Assembly: GCF_000024845.1 (NCBI RefSeq)
Contig: NC_013501.1
Span: 1,120,001-1,184,000, forward strand
Source: Rhodothermus marinus DSM 4252
GTDB taxonomy: Bacteria; Bacteroidota; Rhodothermia; Rhodothermales; Rhodothermaceae
Length of the DNA stretch: 64,000 bases
Reading direction: 5' to 3'
Shown here piece after piece: positions 38,360 through 49,153 of the stretch (position 1 is the first letter of the stretch; each line of letters opens with the position of its first letter). The notes under the pieces are model-generated. The model saw only the letters and a list, made by a program, of their open reading frames with translations. It ran no database searches and was not told the DNA's origin. A program made the translations under genes and the position numbers.

Positions 38360-39403
38360 ATGACGACGGCCTGGAAGGAAGATCCGTGGCAGGTGGCCGA
38401 GCACGACTTTCCCCGCTACGCCACGCCTGAAGCGCAATTGCGTTTTCTGCTGAACTATGCCGTGCTGGCCCCTTCGGTCCACAACACGCAACCCTGGCGC
38501 TTTCGGGTGGTGGGGAGCGAGGTGGAACTCTACGCCGACCGAACGCGCGCGCTGGCTGTGGCCGATCCCGAAGACCGCCAGCTCATCATGAGCTGCGGCG
38601 CGGCACTGTTTCACCTGCAGGTGGCCATGCGTCATTTTGGCTACCAGCCTCAGGTGCGGCTGCTGCCAGACCCGGACGACCCGGACCTGCTGGCCTTCGT
38701 CCGACTGGGACCACCCGAGCCCGGCACCCTGCTGGACCATCGGCTGTTTCAGGCCATCAAAAAGCGCCATACAAACCGCCTGCCCTTCGAAAATCGCCCC
38801 GTCCCCGAGGCCGAACTGAGGGCGTTGGAGCGGGCTGTCGAGCAGGAGGGGGCCCGCCTGATCGTAGTCCGGCAAAAAGAAAAACGCTACGAACTGGCCG
38901 AACTGATCGCCGAAGCCGACCGCATCCAGACTGCCGACCCGCGCTTCCGGCGTGAACTGGCGGCCTGGACGCACCCCGCCCACAATGAAAGCAAAGACGG
39001 ATTGCCACTGACCGCCCGGGGCTTGCAGGAGTGGCTGGGGCCGGCCGGACCACTCGTGCTGCGCACCTTCCTGTGGGCACGGGGGCAGGTGGCCCGCGAT
39101 CGACAACTGGCCGAGGGCTCGCCCGTGCTGCTGGTGCTCCTGACCGAACGCGACGAGCCGCTGGCCTGGCTGCAGGCCGGGCAGGCCCTGGACCGGCTGC
39201 TCCTTCAGGCGGCCGACTATGGCCTGTCGGCTTCTTTTCTGAACCAGCCCATCGAAGTACCGGAAATGCGCAAAAAACTCCGCGACTGGCTTGGCACCGA
39301 GGCGTGGCCACAGACCATTCTGCGCCTGGGCTATGGGCCGGCCGTGCCGCCCACGCCGCGTCGGCCCGTGCAGGAAGTGCTGCTCCAGAACCGTTATCTC
39401 TGA
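38360..39403 (+). CDS. Acg-family nitroreductase-like FMN protein
   Basis: 347 residues from the ATG at 38360 (GAGG just upstream); an ATG at 38318 adds 14 residues. The N-terminal LNYAVLAPSVHNTQPWRFRV is the nitroreductase phosphate-binding segment as seen in Acg (Mycobacterium Rv2032-type) proteins; the C-terminal part has ASFLNQPIEVPEMRKKLR and a final PRRPVQEVL, also typical. Acg proteins bind FMN but often lack reductase activity and are thought to hold flavin in stress. In Actinobacteria they sit with universal stress proteins, as here. Confidence 0.85.
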   Translation: MTTAWKEDPWQVAEHDFPRYATPEAQLRFLLNYAVLAPSVHNTQPWRFRVVGSEVELYADRTRALAVADPEDRQLIMSCGAALFHLQVAMRHFGYQPQVRLLPDPDDPDLLAFVRLGPPEPGTLLDHRLFQAIKKRHTNRLPFENRPVPEAELRALERAVEQEGARLIVVRQKEKRYELAELIAEADRIQTADPRFRRELAAWTHPAHNESKDGLPLTARGLQEWLGPAGPLVLRTFLWARGQVARDRQLAEGSPVLLVLLTERDEPLAWLQAGQALDRLLLQAADYGLSASFLNQPIEVPEMRKKLRDWLGTEAWPQTILRLGYGPAVPPTPRRPVQEVLLQNRYL

Positions 39404-39485
39404 AAAAATCGGCAACAAAGCCCCGATCTCCGGGTACATGCCCCGGTAACGCTTCGAGCAGACGCTATTATCCGGAAGATCGGGG

Positions 39486-41675
<2,190 letters not shown>

Positions 41676-41732
41676 TTTCGGGAACGGCTTTTGTTTGAGC
41701 TTCCGACAAATCGGAAGTAAACGGCAATCTGT

Positions 41733-44700
41733 ATGGAAGTGCGCGAGGCGCCGGGGCTGAAGCAGGAAGCGCTGTACCGTGCCCTTTTCGAAACGACTCA
41801 GGACGCCGTTCTGATCGCCGACGCCGAAACCGGCCAGATCCTGGAGGCCAATCCGGCGGCCGAGCGGCTTTTCGGCTACGATCGGGCTACCCTGTGTCGG
41901 ATGCATCAGGAGGAGCTGCATCCGGCCGAACTTGCCGCTTCCTATCGAAAAAAATTCCGCCGGGCCGTCGAGGCCGGCACCTTCCGGGAGCGTGGACTGA
42001 TCGTGCAGCACGCCGACGGAAGCTGGATTCCCGTCGAACTCTCGGGCCAGGTGCTCGAAGTCGGTGGCCGGAAGTTGATCCAGGGCGTTTTTCGTGACCT
42101 GCGCGAGTTGCAGCGCCTGACCGAAACCGAGGCGCTCTACCGCACGCTGTTCGAGACGAGTCTGGCCGGGATCTACCTGCTGCAGGACGGGCGCGTTGTG
42201 GTGGTCAATCCGCAGGCCGCTGCCATGTTCGGCTACACACCCGAGGAGATCGTCGGACGTCCGGTGCTGTCCATTGTGGCGGAAGAAGACCGCGAGCTGG
42301 CCGCCGAAAACATCCGGCGTCGGCTGGCCGGTGAAGTAGAAGAGATCCGCTATCGATTCCGGGGGCTGCGCAAGGATGGGAGTCGGTTCTGGGCCGAGGT
42401 GCGTGGCCGCCGCATCGTTTACAACGGGCGGCCGGCCATCCTGGGCACGGTGCTGGACATCGACGAGCAGGTACGGGCCATCGAGAAACTGAAACAGAGC
42501 GAGGCCCGCTACCGCCGTCTGTTCGAGCACAGCGTGGCCGGTTTCTATCGGACCACGGTGGACGGTCGAATCCTGCGCGTCAACCCGGCGCTGGCCCGCA
42601 TGCTGGGCTACGACGATCCCTCTGAACTGGAAGGCCGTCCGACCAGCATTCTTTACGTGGAAGAAGCTGATCGCGCGCGCTTTCTGGAGACGCTGCGTCG
42701 GGAGGGCCGACTCGTCAACTATGAGGTTCGGTTGCGCCGAAAGGACGGCCGCGTGCTCTGGGGACTGGAGAACGTGCTGCTGGTGCAGGAGCCGGACGGC
42801 ACCGAGTGCATCGAGGGCACGCTGATCGACGTGACCGAGCTGCTGGAGCAGCGCCGGCGGTACCTGGGGCTCTACGCGCACACGGAAGACGCCATCTTCT
42901 GGATTCGCGTCACGGACGACGGCCGGTTTCTGGTGGAGGCGACCAACCCCTCGCACCAGCGCAAGACCGGGCTCACGCCCGAAATGCTCTGGAACCGACC
43001 GCTGAACAAAATCCTGCCACCCGACATCGTGGCCCACGTAACGGGCAACTACCGGCGCTGCCTGGAAGCCGGCCATCCCATCGAGTACGAGGAGACGCTG
43101 GATCTGCCGGCCGGCCGCCGTACCTGGCTGACGCAGCTTGTGCCCATTCCCGATCCGGACGGCCGCATTCGGCTCATCGCTGGCATCGCCCGCGACATCA
43201 CTGAGCTGCGGCGGTTGCAGGCGCTGCTGGAGGAGGAGGGGCTGTTTCTGGAGCAGCTCGTCTCCGGTGCTTCGCGCAAGACGCTCTGCGAGCGGCTCTG
43301 CCGCGTGGCCGAGCGCTTCATCGAGGGCGCCCGCGCTTCGGTCTGGATGTACGACGAAGGGCGGCTCCACCTGTGCGCCGCACCGGAGCTTCCTGAATCG
43401 TTCCGGGCACTCTTCGACGGACAGCTCATCGGCTCCAATCAGGGATCGCTGGGTGAGGCCGCCTTCAGCCGTCGGCCGGTCTGGGTCTCCGACATCAAGC
43501 ACGATCCGCGCTGGGGAGCCTTTCGGGAGCAAGCGCTGGCGCAGGGGCTTCGCGCCTGCTGGGCCGTTCCCTTCTTCGGGCGGAAAGGCGAACTGCTGGG
43601 CGTGCTGGGCCTGTGCTTCGACCAGGTGCGCAGCCCCCTGCCCGACGAACAGGCCGTCGTGGCCCGGCTGGCCCACCTGGCCGGCGTGGGCATGGCCAAG
43701 GTGCGGCTCCGGGAAGAACGGGAGCGGCTGGCCCGCGTGGTGGCGCAGATCACCGAGGGTGTGGCCATCACCGACACGATGGGCAACGTGGTGTGGGTCA
43801 ACGAGGCCTTCACGTGCCTGACCGGCTACCGCGCGGACGAGGTGCTGGGGAAGAACATCGAGCACCTGCTGCACGGCCCGGAGACCGACCGCGATACGCT
43901 CCGGCGCATGCGGCTGCGTCTGTTGCGGGGACGTCCGGCGCACGCCCGGCTGTATCACTACCGCAAAGATGGCTCGGGCTTCTGGGACGAGGTGCACATC
44001 GATCGCCTTTACGACGAGCAGGGGCAGCACATCGGCTACATCGGCCTGATGGCCGACGTGACGGAGCTGGTGGAAGCCGAGCGGCAGTTGAAAGCGGCCA
44101 AAGAGCGGGCCGAAGAGGCCAGCCGTCTGAAGTCGGCCTTTCTGGCCAATATGAGCCACGAGATCCGAACGCCGCTGACGGGCATTCTGGGCTTTGCCGA
44201 ACTGCTCGACGAGGAGCTGGAGACCCGCCAGCAGGAAGACCTGCGCGAGTTTACGCACATTATTGACCGCTCGGCGCGGCGGCTGCTGACGCTGCTCAAC
44301 GACATCCTGGACCTGAGCAAGATCGAAGCCAACCGACTGGAGCTCAAGCTGCAGCCCACCGATGTGGTGGACGTGGCTCGTCAGGCCGTGCAACTCATGC
44401 AGCCCCTGGCCGAGGAGAAGGGGCTGAAGCTGGAACTACACGCCGAGGAAAACCTGACGGCCCGGGCCGATCCGAACCGGCTGCATCAGGTGCTGGTCAA
44501 TCTGCTCTCGAACGCCATCAAGTTCACCGACGAAGGCCATGTGCGCGTCGAGCTCGGGCAAAAGAAGGGATGGGTCTTACTGGCCGTGGAAGATACCGGC
44601 TGCGGCATCAGTCCCGAGTTCCTGCCGCATCTGTTCGAGCCGTTCCGTCAGGAGCACGAAGGGCTGACGCAGAAACACCAGGGGGTGGGTCTGGGCCTGG

Positions 44701-44822
44701 CCATCGTCAAGCGACTGATCGACCTGATGAGCGGCCAGATCACCGTGCAGTCCGAGGTGGGCCGGGGAACCCGCTTCGAAATCCTGCTGCCGAGCGTCGA
44801 GCATGGCCCGGCGGTTAGTTAG
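41733..44822 (+). CDS. multi-PAS/GAF sensor histidine kinase
   Basis: 1029 residues with no TM helix. Order: PAS domains at about 10-125, 130-250 and 260-375 (each with a GRI.. or ANPAAE.. start), a fourth PAS-like domain (about 380-490), a GAF domain (about 500-650), another PAS/PAC (about 660-790), then HisKA with FLANMSHEIRTPLTGILGF (His809) and HATPase_c ending GVGLGLAIVKRL. A cytoplasmic kinase with several small-molecule or redox sensing modules; ligands unknown. No receiver domain and no adjacent regulator, so it is an orphan kinase. Confidence 0.9.
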   Translation: MEVREAPGLKQEALYRALFETTQDAVLIADAETGQILEANPAAERLFGYDRATLCRMHQEELHPAELAASYRKKFRRAVEAGTFRERGLIVQHADGSWIPVELSGQVLEVGGRKLIQGVFRDLRELQRLTETEALYRTLFETSLAGIYLLQDGRVVVVNPQAAAMFGYTPEEIVGRPVLSIVAEEDRELAAENIRRRLAGEVEEIRYRFRGLRKDGSRFWAEVRGRRIVYNGRPAILGTVLDIDEQVRAIEKLKQSEARYRRLFEHSVAGFYRTTVDGRILRVNPALARMLGYDDPSELEGRPTSILYVEEADRARFLETLRREGRLVNYEVRLRRKDGRVLWGLENVLLVQEPDGTECIEGTLIDVTELLEQRRRYLGLYAHTEDAIFWIRVTDDGRFLVEATNPSHQRKTGLTPEMLWNRPLNKILPPDIVAHVTGNYRRCLEAGHPIEYEETLDLPAGRRTWLTQLVPIPDPDGRIRLIAGIARDITELRRLQALLEEEGLFLEQLVSGASRKTLCERLCRVAERFIEGARASVWMYDEGRLHLCAAPELPESFRALFDGQLIGSNQGSLGEAAFSRRPVWVSDIKHDPRWGAFREQALAQGLRACWAVPFFGRKGELLGVLGLCFDQVRSPLPDEQAVVARLAHLAGVGMAKVRLREERERLARVVAQITEGVAITDTMGNVVWVNEAFTCLTGYRADEVLGKNIEHLLHGPETDRDTLRRMRLRLLRGRPAHARLYHYRKDGSGFWDEVHIDRLYDEQGQHIGYIGLMADVTELVEAERQLKAAKERAEEASRLKSAFLANMSHEIRTPLTGILGFAELLDEELETRQQEDLREFTHIIDRSARRLLTLLNDILDLSKIEANRLELKLQPTDVVDVARQAVQLMQPLAEEKGLKLELHAEENLTARADPNRLHQVLVNLLSNAIKFTDEGHVRVELGQKKGWVLLAVEDTGCGISPEFLPHLFEPFRQEHEGLTQKHQGVGLGLAIVKRLIDLMSGQITVQSEVGRGTRFEILLPSVEHGPAVS

Positions 44823-44858
44823 CTTCCCGCAAGCGGACGTATGGTCCGAGCAGAACAG

Positions 44859-44890
44859 AAAAGCCCGATCGCATGCGATCGGGCTTTTTT
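44859..44890 (+). terminator. rho-independent terminator
   Basis: A palindrome AAGCCCGATCGCA/TGCGATCGGGCTT (44861-44886) followed by seven T bases. It ends the PAS kinase gene. Confidence 0.9.
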
Positions 44891-44944
44891 TGCCAGGTGC
44901 TGCTATGCAGGGAATCCTTTGCGAGGCCCGTTTCAGGGCAGGTA

Positions 44945-44959
44945 GCGGTCCGGACGGGA
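44945..44959. other. attL (partial tRNA-Asp 3' end)
   Basis: GCGGTCCGGACGGGA, identical to the 3' end of tRNA-Asp at 54616-54630. The preceding bases AGGGCAGGTA also match those at attR (AGGGCATGTG) apart from two positions. It is a displaced fragment and no tRNA is encoded here. Confidence 0.85.
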
Positions 44960-44970
44960 GGGTTTGTGTG

Positions 44971-44989
44971 TAAGCTCTTGTTATAAAAG
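44971..44989 (+). repeat. arm-type-like site near attL
   Basis: TAAGCTCTTGTTATAAAAG, twelve bases inside attL, resembles TAAGTCCTTGTAAAA at 50681 and TAAATCCTTGTAAAA at 54579 with a short insertion. It may be an integrase arm-binding site. Confidence 0.35.
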
Positions 44990-45101
44990 GCACTTCTGAA
45001 GGATCAGAGTTTCGCCCTACACCCCTCGACGGAGGGTGCATGAGCGATTATACTTGAGCACTGAAAAACAGCTTTTTCGTGGGTTATCCGCGGAGGTACA
45101 A

Positions 45102-46316
45102 ATGGCTACCTGCACCTTTTGCCTGAGCAGTAAGCCGCTTCGCGACGGCCGGTATCGCATCCGCCTGATCATGCGCCGAGGCCGTCGCGCCATCGAGGTG
45201 GCAACGCCATTCAGCGCCAAACGCAGCTCATGGTCTGTGCGGCGCGGCCGCTTCAAACCGTCGAGCGTCGAGGCCGCCGGCGGGGCCAATGCCGCGCTGG
45301 ATCGGCTGGAGGCGTTTGTGCAGTCGCTGCTGGCCGACGGTCTGGAACTGGAGGAGGTGCGCGACCGCGTGCTGGAGCGCCTGGGCAAGCGCCGTCGCGA
45401 GAAAACGCTGCTGGAGCTGCTGAACGACTTTCTCGAGCACCAGCGCCGGCGCGTCCGACCGGCCACGATGGAGCTATACCACCGCCTGAAGCTACACCTG
45501 CAGGACTTTTTGCCGCCGCGCGCCACGGCGGCGCATGTCCGGCGCCACCTGCTGGAGGACTTTTCAGCCTGGATGCTGGGCCAGGGCTATGCGCCGACCA
45601 CCACGAACCGGCAGGTACGCGCATTCCGAACGTTCCTGCTCTGGCTCGAGCGGCGCGGCCTGCTGGCCTCGGTGCCGCCGGCCGTGACCGTTCGCGAGCC
45701 GCGGAAGGCGGTGATCTACCTGACAGTTGAAGAGCTTCGGTGTATCCGCGAGCTGGACCTGAGCGACTTTCCGCCGGGCTATGAGGCGGCCCGGGCCGCG
45801 CTGGTAGTCTCGTGCTTCACCGGCGCGCGCTGGTCGGAGCTGGAGCAGCTCATGGAGCCGGAGGGCTGGGCGCGCCTGGACCTGGAAAAGGGCACGTGGC
45901 GCCTTTTTGTCACGAAAACAAAATCGTTTCGTGAAATTCCGTTGGTAGGGCCAATCCTTCGGTTTTTCCGCGAGCGATGGCTTCAGGGCGCACGTGAGCC
46001 GCTCGAGCCGATCACTAATCCTCAGTGTGGCGCCTACCTGAAGGAAATCGGCCAGGCGGCCGGTATCACCGAGCTGGTGGAGGTGGTCCGGCAGCGCGGC
46101 AGCCGGCTGGAGCGCGAGGTTGTACCAAAGTTCCGGCTGCTTTCGCCGCACGTCGGCAGGCGGACGTTCGTCAGCCTGGCGCTACAGGGTGGCCTGGAGC
46201 TACAGGACCTGCTGCACTTGAGCCATGACGATTTGCGCCAGGTGCGGCTGTACTTAGGGATCGACCAGGAGCACAGGCGCCGCCGGCTGGAGCAGGCGCT
46301 GGGTGGTTTGGAGTAA
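45102..46316 (+). CDS. int: tyrosine-family site-specific integrase
   Basis: 404 residues from the ATG at 45102, preceded by a strong ribosome site (CGGAGGTACAA). The C-terminal catalytic domain has Arg243 (FTGARWSELEQLM), His350 and Arg353 (SPHVGRRTFVSLAL), His375 (LLHLSHDDL) and the nucleophile Tyr384 (QVRLYLGI), the full set for strand cleavage and rejoining. The SAM-like core-binding domain is at about 105-190. It should catalyse integration at tRNA-Asp and excision together with the small HTH protein that follows. It is the first gene after attL. Confidence 0.93.
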   Translation: MATCTFCLSSKPLRDGRYRIRLIMRRGRRAIEVATPFSAKRSSWSVRRGRFKPSSVEAAGGANAALDRLEAFVQSLLADGLELEEVRDRVLERLGKRRREKTLLELLNDFLEHQRRRVRPATMELYHRLKLHLQDFLPPRATAAHVRRHLLEDFSAWMLGQGYAPTTTNRQVRAFRTFLLWLERRGLLASVPPAVTVREPRKAVIYLTVEELRCIRELDLSDFPPGYEAARAALVVSCFTGARWSELEQLMEPEGWARLDLEKGTWRLFVTKTKSFREIPLVGPILRFFRERWLQGAREPLEPITNPQCGAYLKEIGQAAGITELVEVVRQRGSRLEREVVPKFRLLSPHVGRRTFVSLALQGGLELQDLLHLSHDDLRQVRLYLGIDQEHRRRRLEQALGGLE

Positions 46317-46419
46317 GGTGTTGGAAAAATGCGACTTAGTTTTTCACACGTCGTTTGTTAGCGCTGTACGCTTTAAAAGATTTTCTTGCCTTCAGTTCAA
46401 CAACGAATGTGTGCGTGCC

Positions 46420-46614
46420 ATGGAACTGCTTCGTGAGCGCTATCTGACTATCCGCGACGTTTGCCAGCGCTTGCGCATCTCGCGCGGTGCGGTGGACAAC
46501 CTGCGACGCAGCGGCCGGTTGCCTGAAGTCCGGATCGGCCGGGCTGTGCGATTCCGTGAGCGTGACGTAGAGGACTTGTTACGAAAATGCTACACAGGCG
46601 AGCTGGAGGCCTGA
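46420..46614 (+). CDS. HTH excisionase-like protein
   Basis: 64 residues from the ATG at 46420. Nearly all of it is a MerR/HTH_17-type winged helix: YLTIRDVCQRLRISRGAVDN then LPEVRIGRAVRFRERDVEDL. Such small proteins bend DNA for excision (Xis, recombination directionality factor). It follows int after about 100 bases, an AT-rich gap likely to hold its promoter. A hairpin lies just after it. Confidence 0.8.
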   Translation: MELLRERYLTIRDVCQRLRISRGAVDNLRRSGRLPEVRIGRAVRFRERDVEDLLRKCYTGELEA

Positions 46615-46622
46615 AAAGCAGC

Positions 46623-46646
46623 ACGCCCCGGCGGCTACCGGGGCGT
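46623..46646 (+). terminator. possible terminator after xis
   Basis: Stem ACGCCCCGG (46623-46631) with CCGGGGCGT (46638-46646), six-base loop, followed by TTGC only. No real T run, so it may be a weak terminator or a structured leader of the replication gene. Confidence 0.45.
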
Positions 46647-46737
46647 TGCATGGCCGATCGTAAAGTCGTGCGACCCGCTGGAGGCCGTCCAGCGTGGTTT
46701 ACGATAACGACACCCAAAACAAAGGAGCGAGGGTGCC

Positions 46738-48843
46738 ATGAAAGATCAACGGCAAAGTTACGAAAAAAGTTCGCTCAGCGCAAGCAAATCGCATGCGAAT
46801 GACGGACTGCCGCTGCTACTCCGCTGTCCATCCTGCGGCGGCGACGGGCGCCTGATGGTCGCTCATACGGCGCTGGGTCATGTCCACGCGCGCTGCCTGG
46901 GTGCCGAAGACGCACCAGCCTGCACGGCGGAGCAACTCGCGCTTCACTTTGCAGGAGCCGAGGTCGTAGATCAATTTTTGCTCCGCGTCGACGATGTCGA
47001 ACTCCTTCGCACAAAGCTTCAGGAGGCCGTTGACGTCGCGCGGGTGCAGCTGGAAGAAGAGGCGGCCCGGGTCGAGGTGGAGACCGGAAGTGAGAAAAGG
47101 CAGGAGCGGCGTTCCGCGATCGACCGCCTGATCGAGTATGCGCGCGCCGATTTCGAGCTTTTCCACACGCCCGAGGGTACGGCCTACCTGCGTACGACCG
47201 ACGGCCTCTGCTACCGGCTCGCCTCGGCTCAGGGGCGGTCGCTACTGGCCCGGGCGTTCTACGCGCGCGAGGGGAAGGGCGCCTCCAGCAGCGCGATTTC
47301 CGAAGCACTGCCTACGCTGGAGGCCGTCGCACGCTTCGACGGTCCGTGCCATCCGGTTTCCGTGCGCGTGGCCCGCGAGGGCGATCGCATTTATCTCGAT
47401 TTAGGCGATGAAACGGCTCGGGCCGCCGAGATCGACGCCGAGGGCTGGCGCCTTCGGCCGATTGCCGAACTTCCAGTCCGCTTCGAGCGGCCGCCGGGCA
47501 CCAGACCGCTACCGGAACCGGTGCGTGGAGGCGACTGGAATGTACTTCGCGAGCTGCTGAACACCGACCGCGCCGGTTTCATCCTGGCTACCGCCTGGCT
47601 TGTCGGCACGCTCGCTGTGTTACCGGCCTATCCCGTTCTGGTGCTTACCGGGCCCCAGGGAAGCGGAAAATCGACGGCCTGCCGCCTGTTGGCGTCTCTG
47701 ATCGATCCGCGCCAGGCGCCGCTGAATGCCGCGCCGCGCGAGCTGCGCGACCTGGCCATCTACGCACAAAATGCCTACGTGGTGGTATTGGACAACGTCT
47801 CCAGCCTGCCGGTCTGGCTTTCCGATAGCCTGTGCCGGCTGGCGACGGGGAGCGGCTTTCGGACGCGCCGCCTCTACACCGATAGCGATGAGGTCGTTTT
47901 CGAAGCCGTGCGGCCAATCGTGGCCAACGGCATTCCGGATTTTGTACGCCAGCCAGACCTGGCCGATCGCACGCTGCCGGTACGGCTCCAGCTCATGCCA
48001 CCGGAGCGCCGCCGCACGGCCGAGGAGGTGGAAGCGGCCTTTCGTGAGGCAGCGCCTGGCCTTCTTGGCCTGCTGCTTGATGCCGTCAGCACCGGCCTTC
48101 GACGCAAAGCCGAGGTTCAGCCTGCCAGTCTTCCGCGAATGGCTGATTTCGCGACCTTTGTTCTGGCGGCGGCGGAGGCACTGCCTTTCACCGAGGAGGA
48201 ATTCCTTGAGGCGTGCGGCGCCGGTCAGGCCGAGCTGGCGGCCTCGCTGCTTGAGGACAGCTTCGCCGAGGCCCTGCTGTCGTTTGCCGAGGCCGTCGAG
48301 ACCTGGGAGGGCATGGCCTCGGAGCTTCTGGAGGCCATGCTGCAGCGCGGCCAGCATGAACGTCCGCCGCGGGGATGGCCAAAGACGGCGCAAAGCGTCG
48401 GCTCGACGCTGGCACGTCTTGAGCCGGTGATGTTGCAAGTAGGGGTGAAGCTGGAGCGCGTGAGAGCAGGCAAGGCCAGGACGCGACTTATCCGAATCCA
48501 AAAAGTTGCGAATCAAACGTCCGCCTTGTCCGCCTTGTCCGCCAACGGTAAAAATGGCTCAAAACAGCAAAATCTGGCCGATTCTGCAGCTCCGGCAGGC
48601 GGACAAGTGGCGGACGACCTTTTCAACAGTTGTCCGCCTGTTGTCCGCCACCGATCGCCTGAAATCAGCCAAAATAGGCCATTTTCGAAGGGGCGGACAA
48701 CGGCGGACGAGGCGGACAACCTTTTCGAAACTTTTTGGGATGGTGCTGGCGCCGGCGTGGCCGACCGCACGGAGACAGCAGAAGGTGACAACGATGGCTG
48801 GTGGGACCCCTTCGAAGACGATGAAGACGAAGCGCCTTTCTGA
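46738..48843 (+). CDS. zinc-ribbon, P-loop ATPase replication protein (mobile-element primase/helicase-like)
   Basis: 701 residues. N-terminal zinc-finger-like cysteines (Cys30, Cys33, Cys53, Cys62) as in toprim-type primases, then a coiled-coil-like region (about 75-130), and a P-loop ATPase domain (about 275-450) with Walker A VLTGPQGSGKST (Lys311) and Walker B VVVLDN (Asp352). A helical region follows, then a disordered tail from about 585. The tail ends WWDPFEDDEDEAPF, close to the acidic SSB C-terminal tip that docks replication proteins. The tail coding DNA also holds iteron array A. It is probably the replication initiator; no catalytic primase motif is certain. Confidence 0.75.
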   Translation: MKDQRQSYEKSSLSASKSHANDGLPLLLRCPSCGGDGRLMVAHTALGHVHARCLGAEDAPACTAEQLALHFAGAEVVDQFLLRVDDVELLRTKLQEAVDVARVQLEEEAARVEVETGSEKRQERRSAIDRLIEYARADFELFHTPEGTAYLRTTDGLCYRLASAQGRSLLARAFYAREGKGASSSAISEALPTLEAVARFDGPCHPVSVRVAREGDRIYLDLGDETARAAEIDAEGWRLRPIAELPVRFERPPGTRPLPEPVRGGDWNVLRELLNTDRAGFILATAWLVGTLAVLPAYPVLVLTGPQGSGKSTACRLLASLIDPRQAPLNAAPRELRDLAIYAQNAYVVVLDNVSSLPVWLSDSLCRLATGSGFRTRRLYTDSDEVVFEAVRPIVANGIPDFVRQPDLADRTLPVRLQLMPPERRRTAEEVEAAFREAAPGLLGLLLDAVSTGLRRKAEVQPASLPRMADFATFVLAAAEALPFTEEEFLEACGAGQAELAASLLEDSFAEALLSFAEAVETWEGMASELLEAMLQRGQHERPPRGWPKTAQSVGSTLARLEPVMLQVGVKLERVRAGKARTRLIRIQKVANQTSALSALSANGKNGSKQQNLADSAAPAGGQVADDLFNSCPPVVRHRSPEISQNRPFSKGRTTADEADNLFETFWDGAGAGVADRTETAEGDNDGWWDPFEDDEDEAPF
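48519..48717. repeat. iteron-like array A (TTGTCCGCC family)
   Basis: Ten copies of GTCCGCC or its complement GGCGGAC in 199 bp inside the 3' part of the replication gene. Positions: forward at 48519, 48528, 48537; reverse at 48598, 48609; forward at 48632, 48643; reverse at 48692, 48702, 48711. Seven carry the full TTGTCCGCC. They fall in different reading frames (LSA, GGQ, ADD, CPP, GRT), so the constraint is on DNA. A/T-rich spacers include GGCTCAAAACAGC and AGCCAAAATAGGC. Confidence 0.85.
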
Positions 48844-49153
48844 CCCTATAGCCGCGGCACGTGGCCGCCTGCGGCTTCGCCTGGAAGGCCTCGAACCTGA
48901 GGCCGAACGCCAGGTGCGGGCCTACCTGCGCCTGCTGCTCCGCCTTCCACGGCCGGGCGACCGCGTACGCCTTCCCGACGGCCGCACCGGCATTGTCCAG
49001 GAAGTCTTGCGGCATAGCTGCTACGGCCTGGGGCCGCCAGACTGGGGCTGGCGGTGTGTAGTCAGGCCCGAGGGCGGGCGGCCAATGGGATCGAGATCGA
49101 GGAGTTGCCACGAGGACCGCGCGGTGAGCGCTACTACCAGCTCAAACTCTTAG
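48794..49153 (+). CDS. small basic protein with SH3-like domain, element gene
   Basis: 119 residues from the ATG at 48794 (AAGGTG upstream); an ATG at 48821 is an alternative. It overlaps the end of the replication gene and, by 100 bases, the next gene. The central GDRVRLPDGRTGIVQEVLRH and WGWRCVVRPEGGR match part of the nuclease at 49757 (GQRVALFGRRGLVVEVFR; YGWRLRVLLEGGR), suggesting a shared KOW/SH3-like fold. The C-terminus in this frame (SRSRSCHEDRAVSATTSSNS) looks non-natural; the next frame continues better, so a -1 shift is possible. Confidence 0.5.
   Translation: MAGGTPSKTMKTKRLSDPIAAARGRLRLRLEGLEPEAERQVRAYLRLLLRLPRPGDRVRLPDGRTGIVQEVLRHSCYGLGPPDWGWRCVVRPEGGRPMGSRSRSCHEDRAVSATTSSNS

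Noticed and set aside
44945-44959. A second tRNA gene at attL
   Set aside because: Only the 3' part of tRNA-Asp is present; there is no anticodon or D arm, so it is an att duplication.
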